64,000 nt of DNA from JACQFK01 sp036383955 (GTDB taxonomy: Bacteria > Planctomycetota > MHYJ01 > JACPRB01), in NCBI GenBank assembly GCA_036383955.1, contig DASVNH010000224.1, forward strand, positions 3,348 to 67,347, in the 5' to 3' direction. The notes under the pieces are model-generated. The model was not told the DNA's origin. It searched no databases and saw only the letters and a program-made list of their open reading frames with translations. The position numbers and the translations under genes are program-made. Positions 7,732 to 15,702 of the stretch are shown here, piece by piece. Within the stretch, counting starts at the first letter, position 1. Every line of letters begins with the position of its first letter.

Positions 7732-8079
7732 CTACGGCTGGCGGGAGGGCCGCCGCTTCGCTTCCCTGACGGACTCCCGCGCGATCCGGGCGTAGTCTTC
7801 CAGGCGCTGGTCGGCGGCGTCGAACGCCTCGCGGATGGCCATGGGGATGTCTTCCCCGCTCTGGTGATTGATGACGATCCGCGACTCGGGGACGGCGAGG
7901 TAGACGCGGATCCGGAACCGGCCCGGCAGCGGATGCTGCCCGGGCCCGTCCACGACGACCCGGCACTGCTGCAGCTTCCCGAAGAAGTGCGCCAGCTTGT
8001 CCGCCCTCTCCCGCACGTGCCCGGCGAGATGCTCCGACAGCAGCTTCCCCGGATCCTCCAGCTTCAGGTCGACGCGCAT
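7732..8079 (-). CDS. hpf: HPF/RaiA-like ribosome hibernation factor
   Basis: A 115-residue protein of the S30EA/HPF-RaiA (sigma-54 modulation) family, which binds the 30S decoding channel and silences idle ribosomes. The typical layout is visible: an N-terminal strand, the helix LSEHLAGHVRERADKLAHFF, strands CRVVVDG and FRIRVYLAVP, then VINHQSGEDIPMAIREAFDAADQRLEDYAR, with the basic tail REAKRRPSRQP. It lacks the C-terminal dimerisation domain of long HPF. It starts three bases after the groL stop, making a groS-groL-hpf operon, an arrangement that links protein folding and ribosome protection. The symbol is by family similarity. Confidence 0.85.
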   Translation of the reverse strand: MRVDLKLEDPGKLLSEHLAGHVRERADKLAHFFGKLQQCRVVVDGPGQHPLPGRFRIRVYLAVPESRIVINHQSGEDIPMAIREAFDAADQRLEDYARIARESVREAKRRPSRQP

Positions 8080-8082
8080 GGC

Positions 8083-9720
8083 CTACATCCCTTCTTCCAT
8101 CTGGCCCATTCCGCCCGCCGCGGCGGGAGCCTTCTCGGGGATCTCGGCAATGATCGCCCCGGTCGTCAGCAGCAGCGAGCTCACGCTCGCCGCGTTCTCG
8201 AGCGCGCAGCGCACGACTTTCGTCGGGTCGATGACGCCCGCCTTGAACATGTCGCCGTATTCGAGGGTCTCGGCGTCGAAGCCGAAACTCGCGTCCTTCG
8301 ATTCCATCACCTTGCTCACCACCACCCCGCCGTCCACCCCGGAATTCAGGGCGATCTGCTTGATCGGCGCCTCGACGGCCCGGCGGACGATGTCGATGCC
8401 GGTCTTTTCGTCGTCGTCGACGGCCTTGAGGCGGTCGAGCGCCTTCGCCGCCCGCAGGAGAGCCACGCCGCCTCCGGGCAGGATGCCCTCCTCGACGGCC
8501 GCCCGGGTCGCGTGAAGCGCGTCCTCGACGCGGAGCTTTTTCTGCTTCATCTCGACTTCCGTGGCCGCGCAGACCTTGAGCTGCGCGACGCCGCCGGCGA
8601 GCTTGGCCAGGCGTTCCTGGAGCTTCTCCTTGTCGTAGTCGGACGTCGTGGTTTCCATTTCCTTCTTGATCTGGGCGATGCGGCCCTGGATGGCCTTCGT
8701 CTCGCCGGCGCCCTCGATGATCGTGGTGTTCTCCTTCTCGACCACGACCTTCTTGGCGCGGCCCAGGAGGGTGAGGTCGACCTTCTGGAGGTCGATGCCC
8801 AGGTCCTCGAAGACGGCCCGGCCGCCGGTGAGGACGGCGATGTCCTCCATCAGGGCCTTGCGGCGGTCGCCGTAGCCCGGCGCCTTGACGGCGCAGATGT
8901 TGAGGGTGCCGCGGAGCTTGTTGACGACGAGGGTGGACAGCGCGTCGCCCTCGACGTCCTCGCTGAGGATGAGGAGAGGCTTGCCGGTCTTGGCGATCGC
9001 TTCGAGGAGCGGGATGAGGTCCTTCACCGCGGAGATCTTCTTCTCGTGCAGGAGGATGTAGCAGTCCTTCATCGTCACCTTCATTTCCTCGGGCTCGGTG
9101 ACGAAGTACGGGGACAGGTAGCCCTTGTCGAACTGCATGCCTTCGACCCACTCGACGTAGGTCTCCAGGCCTTTGCCTTCCTCGACCGTGATGACGCCGT
9201 CCTTGCCGACCTTCAGCATGGCCTCGGCGAGCATCTTGCCGACGCTCTCGTCCCCGCCCGCGGCGATGGTGCCGACGTTGCGGACCTCCGAGATGTCGTC
9301 GAGCCGGACGGGCTTCGAGAGGCGCTTGAGCTCGGCCACGATCGCCTCGACGGCCTTGTCGACGCCCCGCTTGAGGGCGATCGGGTTGGCGCCCGCCGCG
9401 ACGTTCTTGAGGCCTTCCTCGAAGAGAGCCTCGGCCAGCACGGTGGCGGTGGTGGTGCCGTCGCCGGCCACGTCGTTGGTCTTCGACGCGACCTCCTTCA
9501 CCATCTGGGCGCCCATGTTCTCGAAGGGATCCTTGAGATCGATCTCTTTCGCGACGGTGACGCCGTCGACCGAGACGACCGGGGCCCCCCACTTCTTCTC
9601 GAGGAGCACCGCGCGGCCGCGCGGCCCGAGCGTCACCTTGACGGCGCGGGCGAGCTGCTTCACGCCGCGGCGGACGGCCTCGCGGGCCTCCTGGTCGAAC
9701 AGAATGCGTTTGGCGGTCAT
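8083..9720 (-). CDS. groL: Chaperonin GroEL (60 kDa)
   Basis: A 545-residue group I chaperonin forming the two-ring folding chamber in the cytoplasm. AKRILFDQEAREAVRRGVKQLA opens the equatorial domain, DGTTTATVLAEAL is the ATP-binding loop with catalytic Asp near residue 86, and the apical domain and GGGVALLRA follow. The tail is GGMGQMEEGM, the flexible Gly-Met end typical of GroEL. The length is standard. It is downstream of groS and upstream of hpf on the minus strand. No CIRCE element is seen; expression may depend on the sigma-54 promoter further upstream. Confidence 0.98.
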   Translation of the reverse strand: MTAKRILFDQEAREAVRRGVKQLARAVKVTLGPRGRAVLLEKKWGAPVVSVDGVTVAKEIDLKDPFENMGAQMVKEVASKTNDVAGDGTTTATVLAEALFEEGLKNVAAGANPIALKRGVDKAVEAIVAELKRLSKPVRLDDISEVRNVGTIAAGGDESVGKMLAEAMLKVGKDGVITVEEGKGLETYVEWVEGMQFDKGYLSPYFVTEPEEMKVTMKDCYILLHEKKISAVKDLIPLLEAIAKTGKPLLILSEDVEGDALSTLVVNKLRGTLNICAVKAPGYGDRRKALMEDIAVLTGGRAVFEDLGIDLQKVDLTLLGRAKKVVVEKENTTIIEGAGETKAIQGRIAQIKKEMETTTSDYDKEKLQERLAKLAGGVAQLKVCAATEVEMKQKKLRVEDALHATRAAVEEGILPGGGVALLRAAKALDRLKAVDDDEKTGIDIVRRAVEAPIKQIALNSGVDGGVVVSKVMESKDASFGFDAETLEYGDMFKAGVIDPTKVVRCALENAASVSSLLLTTGAIIAEIPEKAPAAAGGMGQMEEGM

Positions 9721-9730
9721 AGGGTCTCCG

Positions 9731-10024
9731 TTAGTTTCCGATCACGGCCAGGATTTCGCTCTCGTTCACGATCAGGTATTCCTTGCCGTCCAGCTTGACC
9801 TCGCTTCCGGCGTAGCCGCCGAAGAGGATCTTGTCGCCCTTCTTCACGTCGAGGGTCTTCACCTCGCCGTTCGGGAGGACGCGGCCCGGCCCCACCGCGA
9901 TGACGGTGCCCCGCATGGGCTTCTCCTTCGCGCTGTCCGGGATGACGATGCCGCCGGCGCTCTTGGTCTCGGCCGCTTCGCGCTCGACGACGACTTTTTC
10001 GTGCAGGGGTTTCAACGCAGACAC
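9731..10024 (-). CDS. groS: Co-chaperonin GroES (10 kDa)
   Basis: A 97-residue co-chaperonin that caps the GroEL ring. The GTG start gives VSALKPLHEKVVVEREAAE, with an AAGGAGG ribosome site eight bases upstream. The mobile loop ETKSAGGIVIPDSAKEKP contacts GroEL, and the roof-forming strands follow. The upstream in-frame sequence (up to 10090) is a 15-bp hairpin and is not coding. There are ten bases between it and groL. No separate promoter is evident between the upstream hairpin and this gene, which leaves read-through from the small sigma-54 gene as a real possibility. Confidence 0.96.
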   Translation of the reverse strand: MSALKPLHEKVVVEREAAETKSAGGIVIPDSAKEKPMRGTVIAVGPGRVLPNGEVKTLDVKKGDKILFGGYAGSEVKLDGKEYLIVNESEILAVIGN

Positions 10025-10052
10025 GGGATGGCCTCCTTGCTCAACGGTGACG

Positions 10053-10085
10053 ACCGGGATCGCGGCCGAGGGCCGCGATCCCGGT
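10053..10085 (-). terminator. Perfect 15-bp hairpin between the small sigma-54 gene and groS
   Basis: The arms ACCGGGATCGCGGCC and its exact complement surround a three-base loop. It lies 12 bases past the stop of the 52-residue gene and about 14 bases before the groS ribosome site. There is no T-run, so it may be an attenuator, mRNA processing site or partial terminator rather than a strong intrinsic terminator. Confidence 0.6.
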
Positions 10086-10096
10086 GTCACGAACGC

Positions 10097-10255
10097 CTAC
10101 TTCTTGTCGCTCTCGACGGCCGGAGCGGGAACCGGCGTCACGGCCGGCGCCGCGCCCGGCAGGACGACCGGCGCGACCGTCGTCGCGGCCGGAATCTGGG
10201 TCACGGGAGCGCCGGCGGCCGCGGCCGTCAGGGTCACGGGCTTGGTCTCTTCCAT
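10097..10255 (-). CDS. Small Ala/Pro/Val-rich protein under sigma-54 control
   Basis: A 52-residue low-complexity protein: MEETKPVTLTAAAAGAP, then a repetitive A/P/V/T stretch, ending VESDKK. The ATG at 10253-10255 has a GGAG ribosome site and lies 57 bases after the -12 element of a minus-strand sigma-54 promoter. No function can be assigned. The position just upstream of groS-groL-hpf suggests it is the first gene of that unit or a leader open frame that controls it. Confidence 0.55.
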   Translation of the reverse strand: MEETKPVTLTAAAAGAPVTQIPAATTVAPVVLPGAAPAVTPVPAPAVESDKK

Positions 10256-10311
10256 GGGGGGGGCTCCGATCAAAAGCGGATCCCGTCGAACGACGGGACC
10301 TTCTGGAGTAG

Positions 10312-10327
10312 AGCAATCGGCGGGCCA
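10312..10327 (-). promoter_or_regulatory. Sigma-54 promoter (-24/-12), minus strand
   Basis: Read on the minus strand it is TGGCCCGCCGATTGCT, with ten bases between the GG and GC cores. It departs from consensus only at the A of TGGCAC. It faces the 52-residue gene and then groS-groL-hpf, while the activator gene is divergent. Confidence 0.65.
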
Positions 10328-10369
10328 CGCCCGCGCGAGGGCCGCGAAGCGGGCCGGGCTCCGGCGACG

Positions 10370-10402
10370 TCCAAAATGATCTATTCGGCGGCTCACTTTG
10401 AT
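10370..10402. promoter_or_regulatory. Candidate activator (UAS) dyad
   Basis: Half-sites TCCAAAATG and CACTTTGAT face each other across 15 bases, about 65 bases upstream of the minus-strand -24 element and about 65 bases before the activator gene. It resembles the dyad at 6893-6924 in half-site and spacing, and could serve both the chaperonin promoter and autoregulation. The rest of the 10256-10468 interval shows no gene. Confidence 0.4.
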
Positions 10403-10468
10403 CGCTCCGGCCGGGATTAGGCTTAGGCGCCGCCGACGCGGACTGCTACAGTGAGCCCATGGTGACGT

Positions 10469-12094
10469 ATGCGCGTTGACGCCCTCGATCAGAAAGAGCT
10501 GCTCGAACTGGATCCGGCGGGAGGCCTCATCCACTTCGCGGGCCAGCGCGCGCTCATCATCGACGCCGTGGCGCAAGGACTGCTGCGGAAGGAGCTCATC
10601 GACACCCTCGGCGTCCGGGTGGCCCAGGGCATCCTGAGCCGCTTCGGCTACGTCCATGGGCGGCGCATGGCGGAAGCCATGCGGACCCAGTTCAAGTGGG
10701 ACAGCGAAGACGACTGGCGCCGCGCGGGCGCCCGGATCTACGCCCTGCAGGGGCTCTTCATGCTGGAGCCCGGGGAGCCCGAAGGGGGGACGTGGCGCGT
10801 CTCCTACGAGGCCGAGCAGCACATCCTCCACCTGGGCCTCGCCGACTATCCCGTCTGCTGGACGCTCAGCGGCCTGGTCAGCGGCTACCTGAGCTTCGCC
10901 ACGGGGAGCGAAGTCTACGCGCTGGAAGACCGCTGCATGGGAAAGGGCGACACGGCGTGCCACGTCACCATCAAGCCGATCGACCAGTGGGGGAAGGACG
11001 TCGGCGACCGCCTGTCCGTGTTCAAACGCGAAGGCCTCGATTCCGCGCTGGAGGACGTCGCCCGGGCCCTCAAGCGGACCGAACGCATGCTTCTCGAGCG
11101 GACGCGCAAGCTGGCGCAGGTGGCCGCGGTCGAGGAGGATCCCGCGGGCATCGTGGCGCGGAGCCCGGAGATGCGCCGGGTCATGACGCTGGCCGCCACG
11201 ATCGCGAAAGTCGACTCGACGGTGCTCGTCACGGGCGAGAGCGGCACCGGGAAGGAGCGCGTCGCGCGCTTCGTCCACGACCACTCGGCGCGGGCGGACG
11301 GCCCGTTCGTGGCGGTCAATTGCGGCGCGATCAGCGAGACGCTCCTGGAGAGCGAGCTGTTCGGGCACGCCCGGGGGGCCTTCACCGGCGCGACCTCCGA
11401 CCGGCCCGGCCTGTTCGAGGCGGCCAACGGCGGGACCCTCTTCCTGGACGAGGTCGGCGAGATCTCCCCGGCCATGCAGGTCAAGCTCCTGCGGGCGCTG
11501 CAGGAACGGGAAGTGCGCCGGGTGGGAGAGAACAAGAGCCGCCCGTTCAACGCCCGCATCCTCACGGCGACGAACAAGGATCTGCTCGCCGAAGTGGCCG
11601 GGAAGCGGTTCCGGGATGATCTCTACTACAGACTGAAAGTGATGGAGCTGGCGGTGCCCCCGCTCCGCGACCGGAAGGAAGACCTGCTTCCGCTGGCGAG
11701 GATCCTCCTCGCCGAAGCGACGCTGCGGATGAAGCGCGCGGTCGCGGGCCTCACGGGCCCGGTCGCCGACCGGCTCCTGGGATATCGCTGGCCGGGCAAC
11801 GTGCGCGAGCTGGCGAACGTCATGGAGCGCGCCGCCGCGGTGGCGACGGGCGACCGCGTGGACCTGGAGGATCTTCCGCCCGAGGTGAGGTCGGCGGCCC
11901 CGGCCGCCCCGCCGGGCACCGTCCGCCCGCTCAGCGCCATCGAAAGGGACTACATCCTGTCCATTCTGGAGGCCAAGGGCGGAAATCGCAAGCAGGCGGC
12001 GAAGTCGCTCAAGATCGGCATCGCCACGCTCCAGCGCAAACTGAAGTCCTACGCCGCTCCCCCCTCCTCCCCTTCCCGCCCCACCCCGGAATAG
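10469..12094 (+). CDS. Sigma-54-dependent activator with XylR-N and V4R sensor domains
   Basis: A 541-residue enhancer-binding protein that opens sigma-54 promoters using ATP. Residues 15-105 look like an XylR/DmpR N-terminal ligand-sensing domain. Residues 110-170 form a V4R small-molecule domain (CMGKGDTACHV). A coiled linker precedes the AAA+ domain: Walker A GESGTGKE at 256-263, the sigma-54-contacting GAFTGA loop at 303-308 and Walker B GGTLFLDE at about 321. A Fis-type HTH ends the protein (GGNRKQAAKSLKIGIATLQRKL). There is no receiver domain, so activation is likely by ligand rather than phosphorylation. Four sigma-54 promoters within 5 kb are its probable targets. Confidence 0.93.
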   Translation: MRVDALDQKELLELDPAGGLIHFAGQRALIIDAVAQGLLRKELIDTLGVRVAQGILSRFGYVHGRRMAEAMRTQFKWDSEDDWRRAGARIYALQGLFMLEPGEPEGGTWRVSYEAEQHILHLGLADYPVCWTLSGLVSGYLSFATGSEVYALEDRCMGKGDTACHVTIKPIDQWGKDVGDRLSVFKREGLDSALEDVARALKRTERMLLERTRKLAQVAAVEEDPAGIVARSPEMRRVMTLAATIAKVDSTVLVTGESGTGKERVARFVHDHSARADGPFVAVNCGAISETLLESELFGHARGAFTGATSDRPGLFEAANGGTLFLDEVGEISPAMQVKLLRALQEREVRRVGENKSRPFNARILTATNKDLLAEVAGKRFRDDLYYRLKVMELAVPPLRDRKEDLLPLARILLAEATLRMKRAVAGLTGPVADRLLGYRWPGNVRELANVMERAAAVATGDRVDLEDLPPEVRSAAPAAPPGTVRPLSAIERDYILSILEAKGGNRKQAAKSLKIGIATLQRKLKSYAAPPSSPSRPTPE

Positions 12095-12108
12095 CGGCGG
12101 AAAGCCGG

Positions 12109-12123
12109 TGGCACGCGGCTTGC
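12109..12123 (+). promoter_or_regulatory. Sigma-54 promoter (-24/-12)
   Basis: TGGCACGCGGCTTGC, ten bases between GG and GC, 15 bases after the activator gene's stop and 31 bases before the CBM48 gene. It should drive the CBM48, GNAT and possibly pirin genes. Confidence 0.88.
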
Positions 12124-12153
12124 GAACATCCTCCACAGGCGACAGGAGGATTC

Positions 12154-12441
12154 ATGTTGGATCGCGCCAAGGCGAAGATCACGACGCGGCGAGTCCCGTT
12201 TCAGGTGAAGGCGCCCGGAGCCCAGGACGTCCGCGTGACGGGCGACTTCATCCGCTGGGGCGTGGAAGGCATCCCGCTGGGCCATGATGGCACGGGGCTC
12301 TGGCGCACCATGCTCCCCCTGGAGCCCGGAGAGTACCAGTACCGCCTCCTCGTCGACGGGGTGTGGAGCGACCACGCGGAAGCGACCGAGCATGTGCCGA
12401 ACCCCTTCGGCTCCAGGAACGGGCTCCTGAAGGTCGTCTAG
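12154..12441 (+). CDS. Stand-alone CBM48/AMPK-type glycogen-binding protein
   Basis: A 95-residue protein made only of an early-set carbohydrate-binding fold of the CBM48/isoamylase-N type. VPFQVKAPGAQDVRVTGDFIRW is the start of the fold. The LEPGEYQYRLLVDGVW stretch with HVPNPFGSRNGLLKV is typical of glycogen- or starch-binding modules. There is no catalytic domain or signal peptide. The AGGAGG ribosome site is strong. It is the first gene after the third sigma-54 promoter. Such modules usually tether enzymes to glycogen; here it may bring a partner (perhaps the neighbouring acetyltransferase) to storage granules, which is inference. Confidence 0.87.
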   Translation: MLDRAKAKITTRRVPFQVKAPGAQDVRVTGDFIRWGVEGIPLGHDGTGLWRTMLPLEPGEYQYRLLVDGVWSDHAEATEHVPNPFGSRNGLLKVV

Positions 12442-12447
12442 CCGGCC

Positions 12448-13068
12448 ATGATGGAAATGAGCGTCCAGAGGGTCGACGTGCTGAAGCGCTATCCCAAGGC
12501 CTTCGCGGCCGGGCTGGTCGTCCGCCCGATGGAGGCCTCGGACGAACCGGCGCTACTGGCCTTCTTCAAGCGGGTTCCGGTCGACGAGCGCCAGCTCTTC
12601 CAGGAAGATGTGACCCAGCCCGCCGTCATCCGGGGATGGATCCGCGACCCCGATCACGGCCGCGTCCTCCATCTCCTGGCGCTCCGAGGCGCGCGGATCG
12701 TCGCCCACGCCACGCTCCGTCGCGACGTCGGCGGATGGGCCCGCCACCTGGGCCGGATGAGGCTGACGATCGACCCCGACTGCCGCCGCCAGGGCCTGGC
12801 CCGCCGGCTGGCGCTGGAATTCATGGCCCTGGCCGAACCCCTGGGGCTGGCCGTCCTGGAGGCCGAAGTCCTCGACGTCCAGAAGCCCGCGATGCTTTTC
12901 TTCGAGGCCATGGGGTTTCAGGGCGTGGCGACGCTTCCGCAGCACGCCATCGACCTCGGCGGGCGCGTCCACGACATGCGCGTCTACGCCCAGACGCTCA
13001 ACCTTCCTGAAGGCCTGGCGCCGGAAGCCCGGTTGAAGGAAGCGGACGCGGACATCGGCGGCGGATAG
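12448..13068 (+). CDS. GNAT-family N-acetyltransferase
   Basis: A 206-residue acetyltransferase that uses acetyl-CoA to modify an amine. VVRPMEASDEPALLAFFKRV opens the fold, RIVAHATL is the central strand, and the acetyl-CoA loop is MRLTIDPDCRRQGLARRLA (the R/QxxGxA type). PAMLFFEAMGFQGVATL is the usual C-terminal element. It follows the CBM48 gene by six bases, so it shares the sigma-54 transcript. The start could be 12448, 12451 or 12460. Relatives act on proteins, antibiotics or small amines; the substrate here is unknown. Confidence 0.88.
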   Translation: MMEMSVQRVDVLKRYPKAFAAGLVVRPMEASDEPALLAFFKRVPVDERQLFQEDVTQPAVIRGWIRDPDHGRVLHLLALRGARIVAHATLRRDVGGWARHLGRMRLTIDPDCRRQGLARRLALEFMALAEPLGLAVLEAEVLDVQKPAMLFFEAMGFQGVATLPQHAIDLGGRVHDMRVYAQTLNLPEGLAPEARLKEADADIGGG

Positions 13069-13079
13069 GCGCCGAAGAG

Positions 13080-13766
13080 ATGATCGTCCTGCGAAGGTCC
13101 GAAGAGCGCCGGCATGTCAGGAGTCGAGTCCACGACACCTGGATGTCGTTCGACCCGGACCGGTCCGCCGACCCCTTTCGACGCGGCTTTCACGCGCTCG
13201 AAACGCTCAATGAGGACCTTCTCTCGCCGGAGATGTCCCTTTACTCGACCCCGCGGCCGGGCGTCGACGTCGTGACCTACGTCCAGGAAGGCACGTGGAT
13301 CCGTCCGATCGCGGGTCACCTGGAGGCCGGAGAATTCGAGCGCGCGAGCGACCCTCGCGGAGGACGGCACCCCGCTCCCTCCGGAGCGTCCGCCGCGACC
13401 GCTCGCGTATTCCAGAGTTGCATTACGGCGACGGGCGTCGCCTCCGGGCCGGCCCTCGAGCGGCGGCGCTTTCCGAGGGCGGACCGAGAGGGCATCCTTC
13501 GGATCGTCGTCTCCCCGGACGGCCGGGAGAACTCGCTCCGCCTCCGTCAGGACGTCCGTCTGTATTCCTCGGTCCTGCTGCCGGGCCACCATCTGATCCA
13601 CGAGCTGACCGAAGGCCGAGGGGCCTGGCTGCAGGTGATCACGGGAAGCGTCCGTCTCCATGATCACCACCTCCGCGCCGGAGACGGCGCGGCTCTGGAG
13701 GTCGAGCCGGCGGTGGCCCTGACCGCCTGCGAGGCGTCCGAGATCCTTCTATTCGACCTCGCTTGA
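13080..13766 (+). CDS. Pirin-like bicupin protein with degenerate metal site
   Basis: A 228-residue protein of the pirin/YhaK family (two cupin folds). The family pattern is seen in RRSEERRHVRS..HDTWMSFD, FHALETLNEDLLSP, VDVVTYVQEGT and the C-terminal GAWLQVITGSVRLHDHHLRAGDGAALE. The usual metal-binding HPHRD of pirins reads TPRPGVD here, and the conserved histidines of the second part of the site are also missing, so a quercetinase-type activity looks unlikely. It lies 11 bases after the GNAT gene and converges with the next gene. The middle section (RGGRHPAPSGASAATAR) is shortened compared with typical pirins. Confidence 0.75.
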   Translation: MIVLRRSEERRHVRSRVHDTWMSFDPDRSADPFRRGFHALETLNEDLLSPEMSLYSTPRPGVDVVTYVQEGTWIRPIAGHLEAGEFERASDPRGGRHPAPSGASAATARVFQSCITATGVASGPALERRRFPRADREGILRIVVSPDGRENSLRLRQDVRLYSSVLLPGHHLIHELTEGRGAWLQVITGSVRLHDHHLRAGDGAALEVEPAVALTACEASEILLFDLA

Positions 13767-13773
13767 GGGGGCC

Positions 13774-15702
13774 TTAAGGCCGAGACCGATACTCGACCCA
13801 GGCCGTTTCGACCCCGGAGCCGGTGGGGATCGACCAGGAAGCGTCCTCTTCCGTTCCCGCCGCGTAGGTCCGGCTGGCGGTCTTGAGCGCCCCGCCTTTC
13901 CCTTCCCGCCAGGCAAAGGTCACCTCGGTGGAGGAGGCCGAGGCCGTGCGATAGGCCAGGTGCATCTCGGCGCGGAGATACGGCCGCTTTCCGTCGTTGC
14001 GAAACCGGACCCGGACCGGCCCTGAAACCGCGGCGATCGGCGCGTCCGCGGAGCACAACGCCTGGCTCCAGAAGTCCGCCGGCTCCTCTCCGCGCCGCGC
14101 GATCCGCCAGTCCTTCACCACGGGCGACCAGCTTTTCCCGCCGTCCGTCGAAGACTCGATCTGATAGGCGCAGTCCGCCGGAGGATTCCCCGAGACTACG
14201 TGGGCCGCCGCGTACACGTGGACCGCGGTCCGGCCGCCGGGCGCCGCCAGCTCCATCGTCACCGTCGGACTCTGGAAGGCCCCCTCCACGATCCGCGCCT
14301 TGGCCAGCGGCATCGTCGGCCCCGCCGACACGTTCGCCAGCCCGCTCGCCGCGAACGTCACCTTCGTCCCGCCGTCCTTCAAATGCGGGACCAGGGTGGG
14401 ACTGGTCTGACAGACCGTCCTCATCGACAGCCCCGCGCCGGCCAGCGCCGAAGCCGGCGCGCCCAGCTTCAGGAAGTACTGCGCGTGCCCCTTCACCGCG
14501 TCCGTGAGATCCAGGCCGTCGCGCGCCTCGCGCGGGGCCGTCCAGGTCGCCCCCCGGTCCACGCTGACTTGCGCCGGACACGTCATCGACCCCCTCAGCA
14601 CCAGCCCGTTCGTCGCTCCGTCCTCGTAGATGCTCCATGGCGCGGGCTTGCCGTCCTTCTCCACGAAACGCGGGGGCGTGCAGCCTATGATGTAGGGCGT
14701 CGAGAACTCGAACGTCACGTGCGCGTCGGACTCGTCGACGACCCCCGCCTTGTAGGAGCCGTCCTTGAAGTCCGGGACGTAGGTGTAGGCCGCGTTGCCG
14801 TACCGGAAGTAGCCCAGCCGGGTGCCCGTATCGGACGTCGAGCCATGCATCTTGTCCGGCTGCAGCGCCCACGTGCGGTCGCGCGCCGGCCCGGGGATGG
14901 GCTCCGGATCCGACGCGGCTTTCGACATGTAGTTCATGCCCCAGTAGACCCAGGTCTTGCCGTCCTCGAGGCCCGGCTTCAGATAGCGGCGGAGCGACTC
15001 CCCCGGCCGCGGGTTCAGGCGTGGCGGCGGGCCGGCGTACCCGAACTGGTGGGCGCTGCCGTGGTGACTCACGTAGACCTTGGGGTCGTCGCGGTGGAGG
15101 CCGCCGACGAACCAGCCTCTCTGCCGCTCGGGCTTGAATCTCCCGTCCGCGTACTTCTTGAGGTCCTGGCTGATCTCCTTGATCGACAGCAGACGGCTGC
15201 CGTCCTCGTGGAAGACCACCGTGGAGGTGTCGTGGTCGAGCAGCGCCCAGCGGCCGGCCCCGTACGCGCCGCCCGTGAGGAAGACCTCGAAGCTCGTATG
15301 GCCAGGCACGAAGGCGGCCCGGGCGCGGCCGTGGCCCAGCAGCTTCTCCATCTCGCCCACCCACTGCGCATGCGTGGTGAAGCAGAGCCCCTGGCCGAAC
15401 GCGTGGAGGCCGGTCCAGTACTCGCGGTTGACGTCCGACTCCTTCATCCCCTTGCCCCAGCAGTCCTGATTTCCCTCGGTCGTATGCGCGTAATTGAGGT
15501 TCCGCCAGTACCAGCTCGCCAGGGCCTTGTCTTCGTCGCTCTCCACGCTTCGGCCGGTGACCCGCTTGTAAAGGGCCGCCTGGGTCTTAAAGAGCCGCTC
15601 GAAGGTCGACGCCGAAAGCTCGCCGGGAAACCAGGGATGGTCGGTGGCGACCTGGGGATCGCCGCCTTGGGCCAGCATCAGGAACGCCGTCAGGGTGATC
15701 AC
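13774..15702 (-). CDS. Secreted transglutaminase-like protein
   Basis: A 642-residue exported protein. The GTG start at 15700-15702 is chosen because a GAGGAGG ribosome site precedes it and the first residues (VITLTAFLMLAQG) form a signal peptide. The N-terminal ~250 residues show a transglutaminase/papain-like triad: Cys in GQGLCFTTHAQW, His in FVPGHTSFEVFL and Asp in ALLDHDTS. A large beta-rich C-terminal part (SSTDGGKSWSPV, RVRFRNDG) follows. It may be a protease or cross-linking enzyme for peptides or glycans. No close family is recognised; the triad call is from motif order. Confidence 0.7.
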   Translation of the reverse strand: MITLTAFLMLAQGGDPQVATDHPWFPGELSASTFERLFKTQAALYKRVTGRSVESDEDKALASWYWRNLNYAHTTEGNQDCWGKGMKESDVNREYWTGLHAFGQGLCFTTHAQWVGEMEKLLGHGRARAAFVPGHTSFEVFLTGGAYGAGRWALLDHDTSTVVFHEDGSRLLSIKEISQDLKKYADGRFKPERQRGWFVGGLHRDDPKVYVSHHGSAHQFGYAGPPPRLNPRPGESLRRYLKPGLEDGKTWVYWGMNYMSKAASDPEPIPGPARDRTWALQPDKMHGSTSDTGTRLGYFRYGNAAYTYVPDFKDGSYKAGVVDESDAHVTFEFSTPYIIGCTPPRFVEKDGKPAPWSIYEDGATNGLVLRGSMTCPAQVSVDRGATWTAPREARDGLDLTDAVKGHAQYFLKLGAPASALAGAGLSMRTVCQTSPTLVPHLKDGGTKVTFAASGLANVSAGPTMPLAKARIVEGAFQSPTVTMELAAPGGRTAVHVYAAAHVVSGNPPADCAYQIESSTDGGKSWSPVVKDWRIARRGEEPADFWSQALCSADAPIAAVSGPVRVRFRNDGKRPYLRAEMHLAYRTASASSTEVTFAWREGKGGALKTASRTYAAGTEEDASWSIPTGSGVETAWVEYRSRP

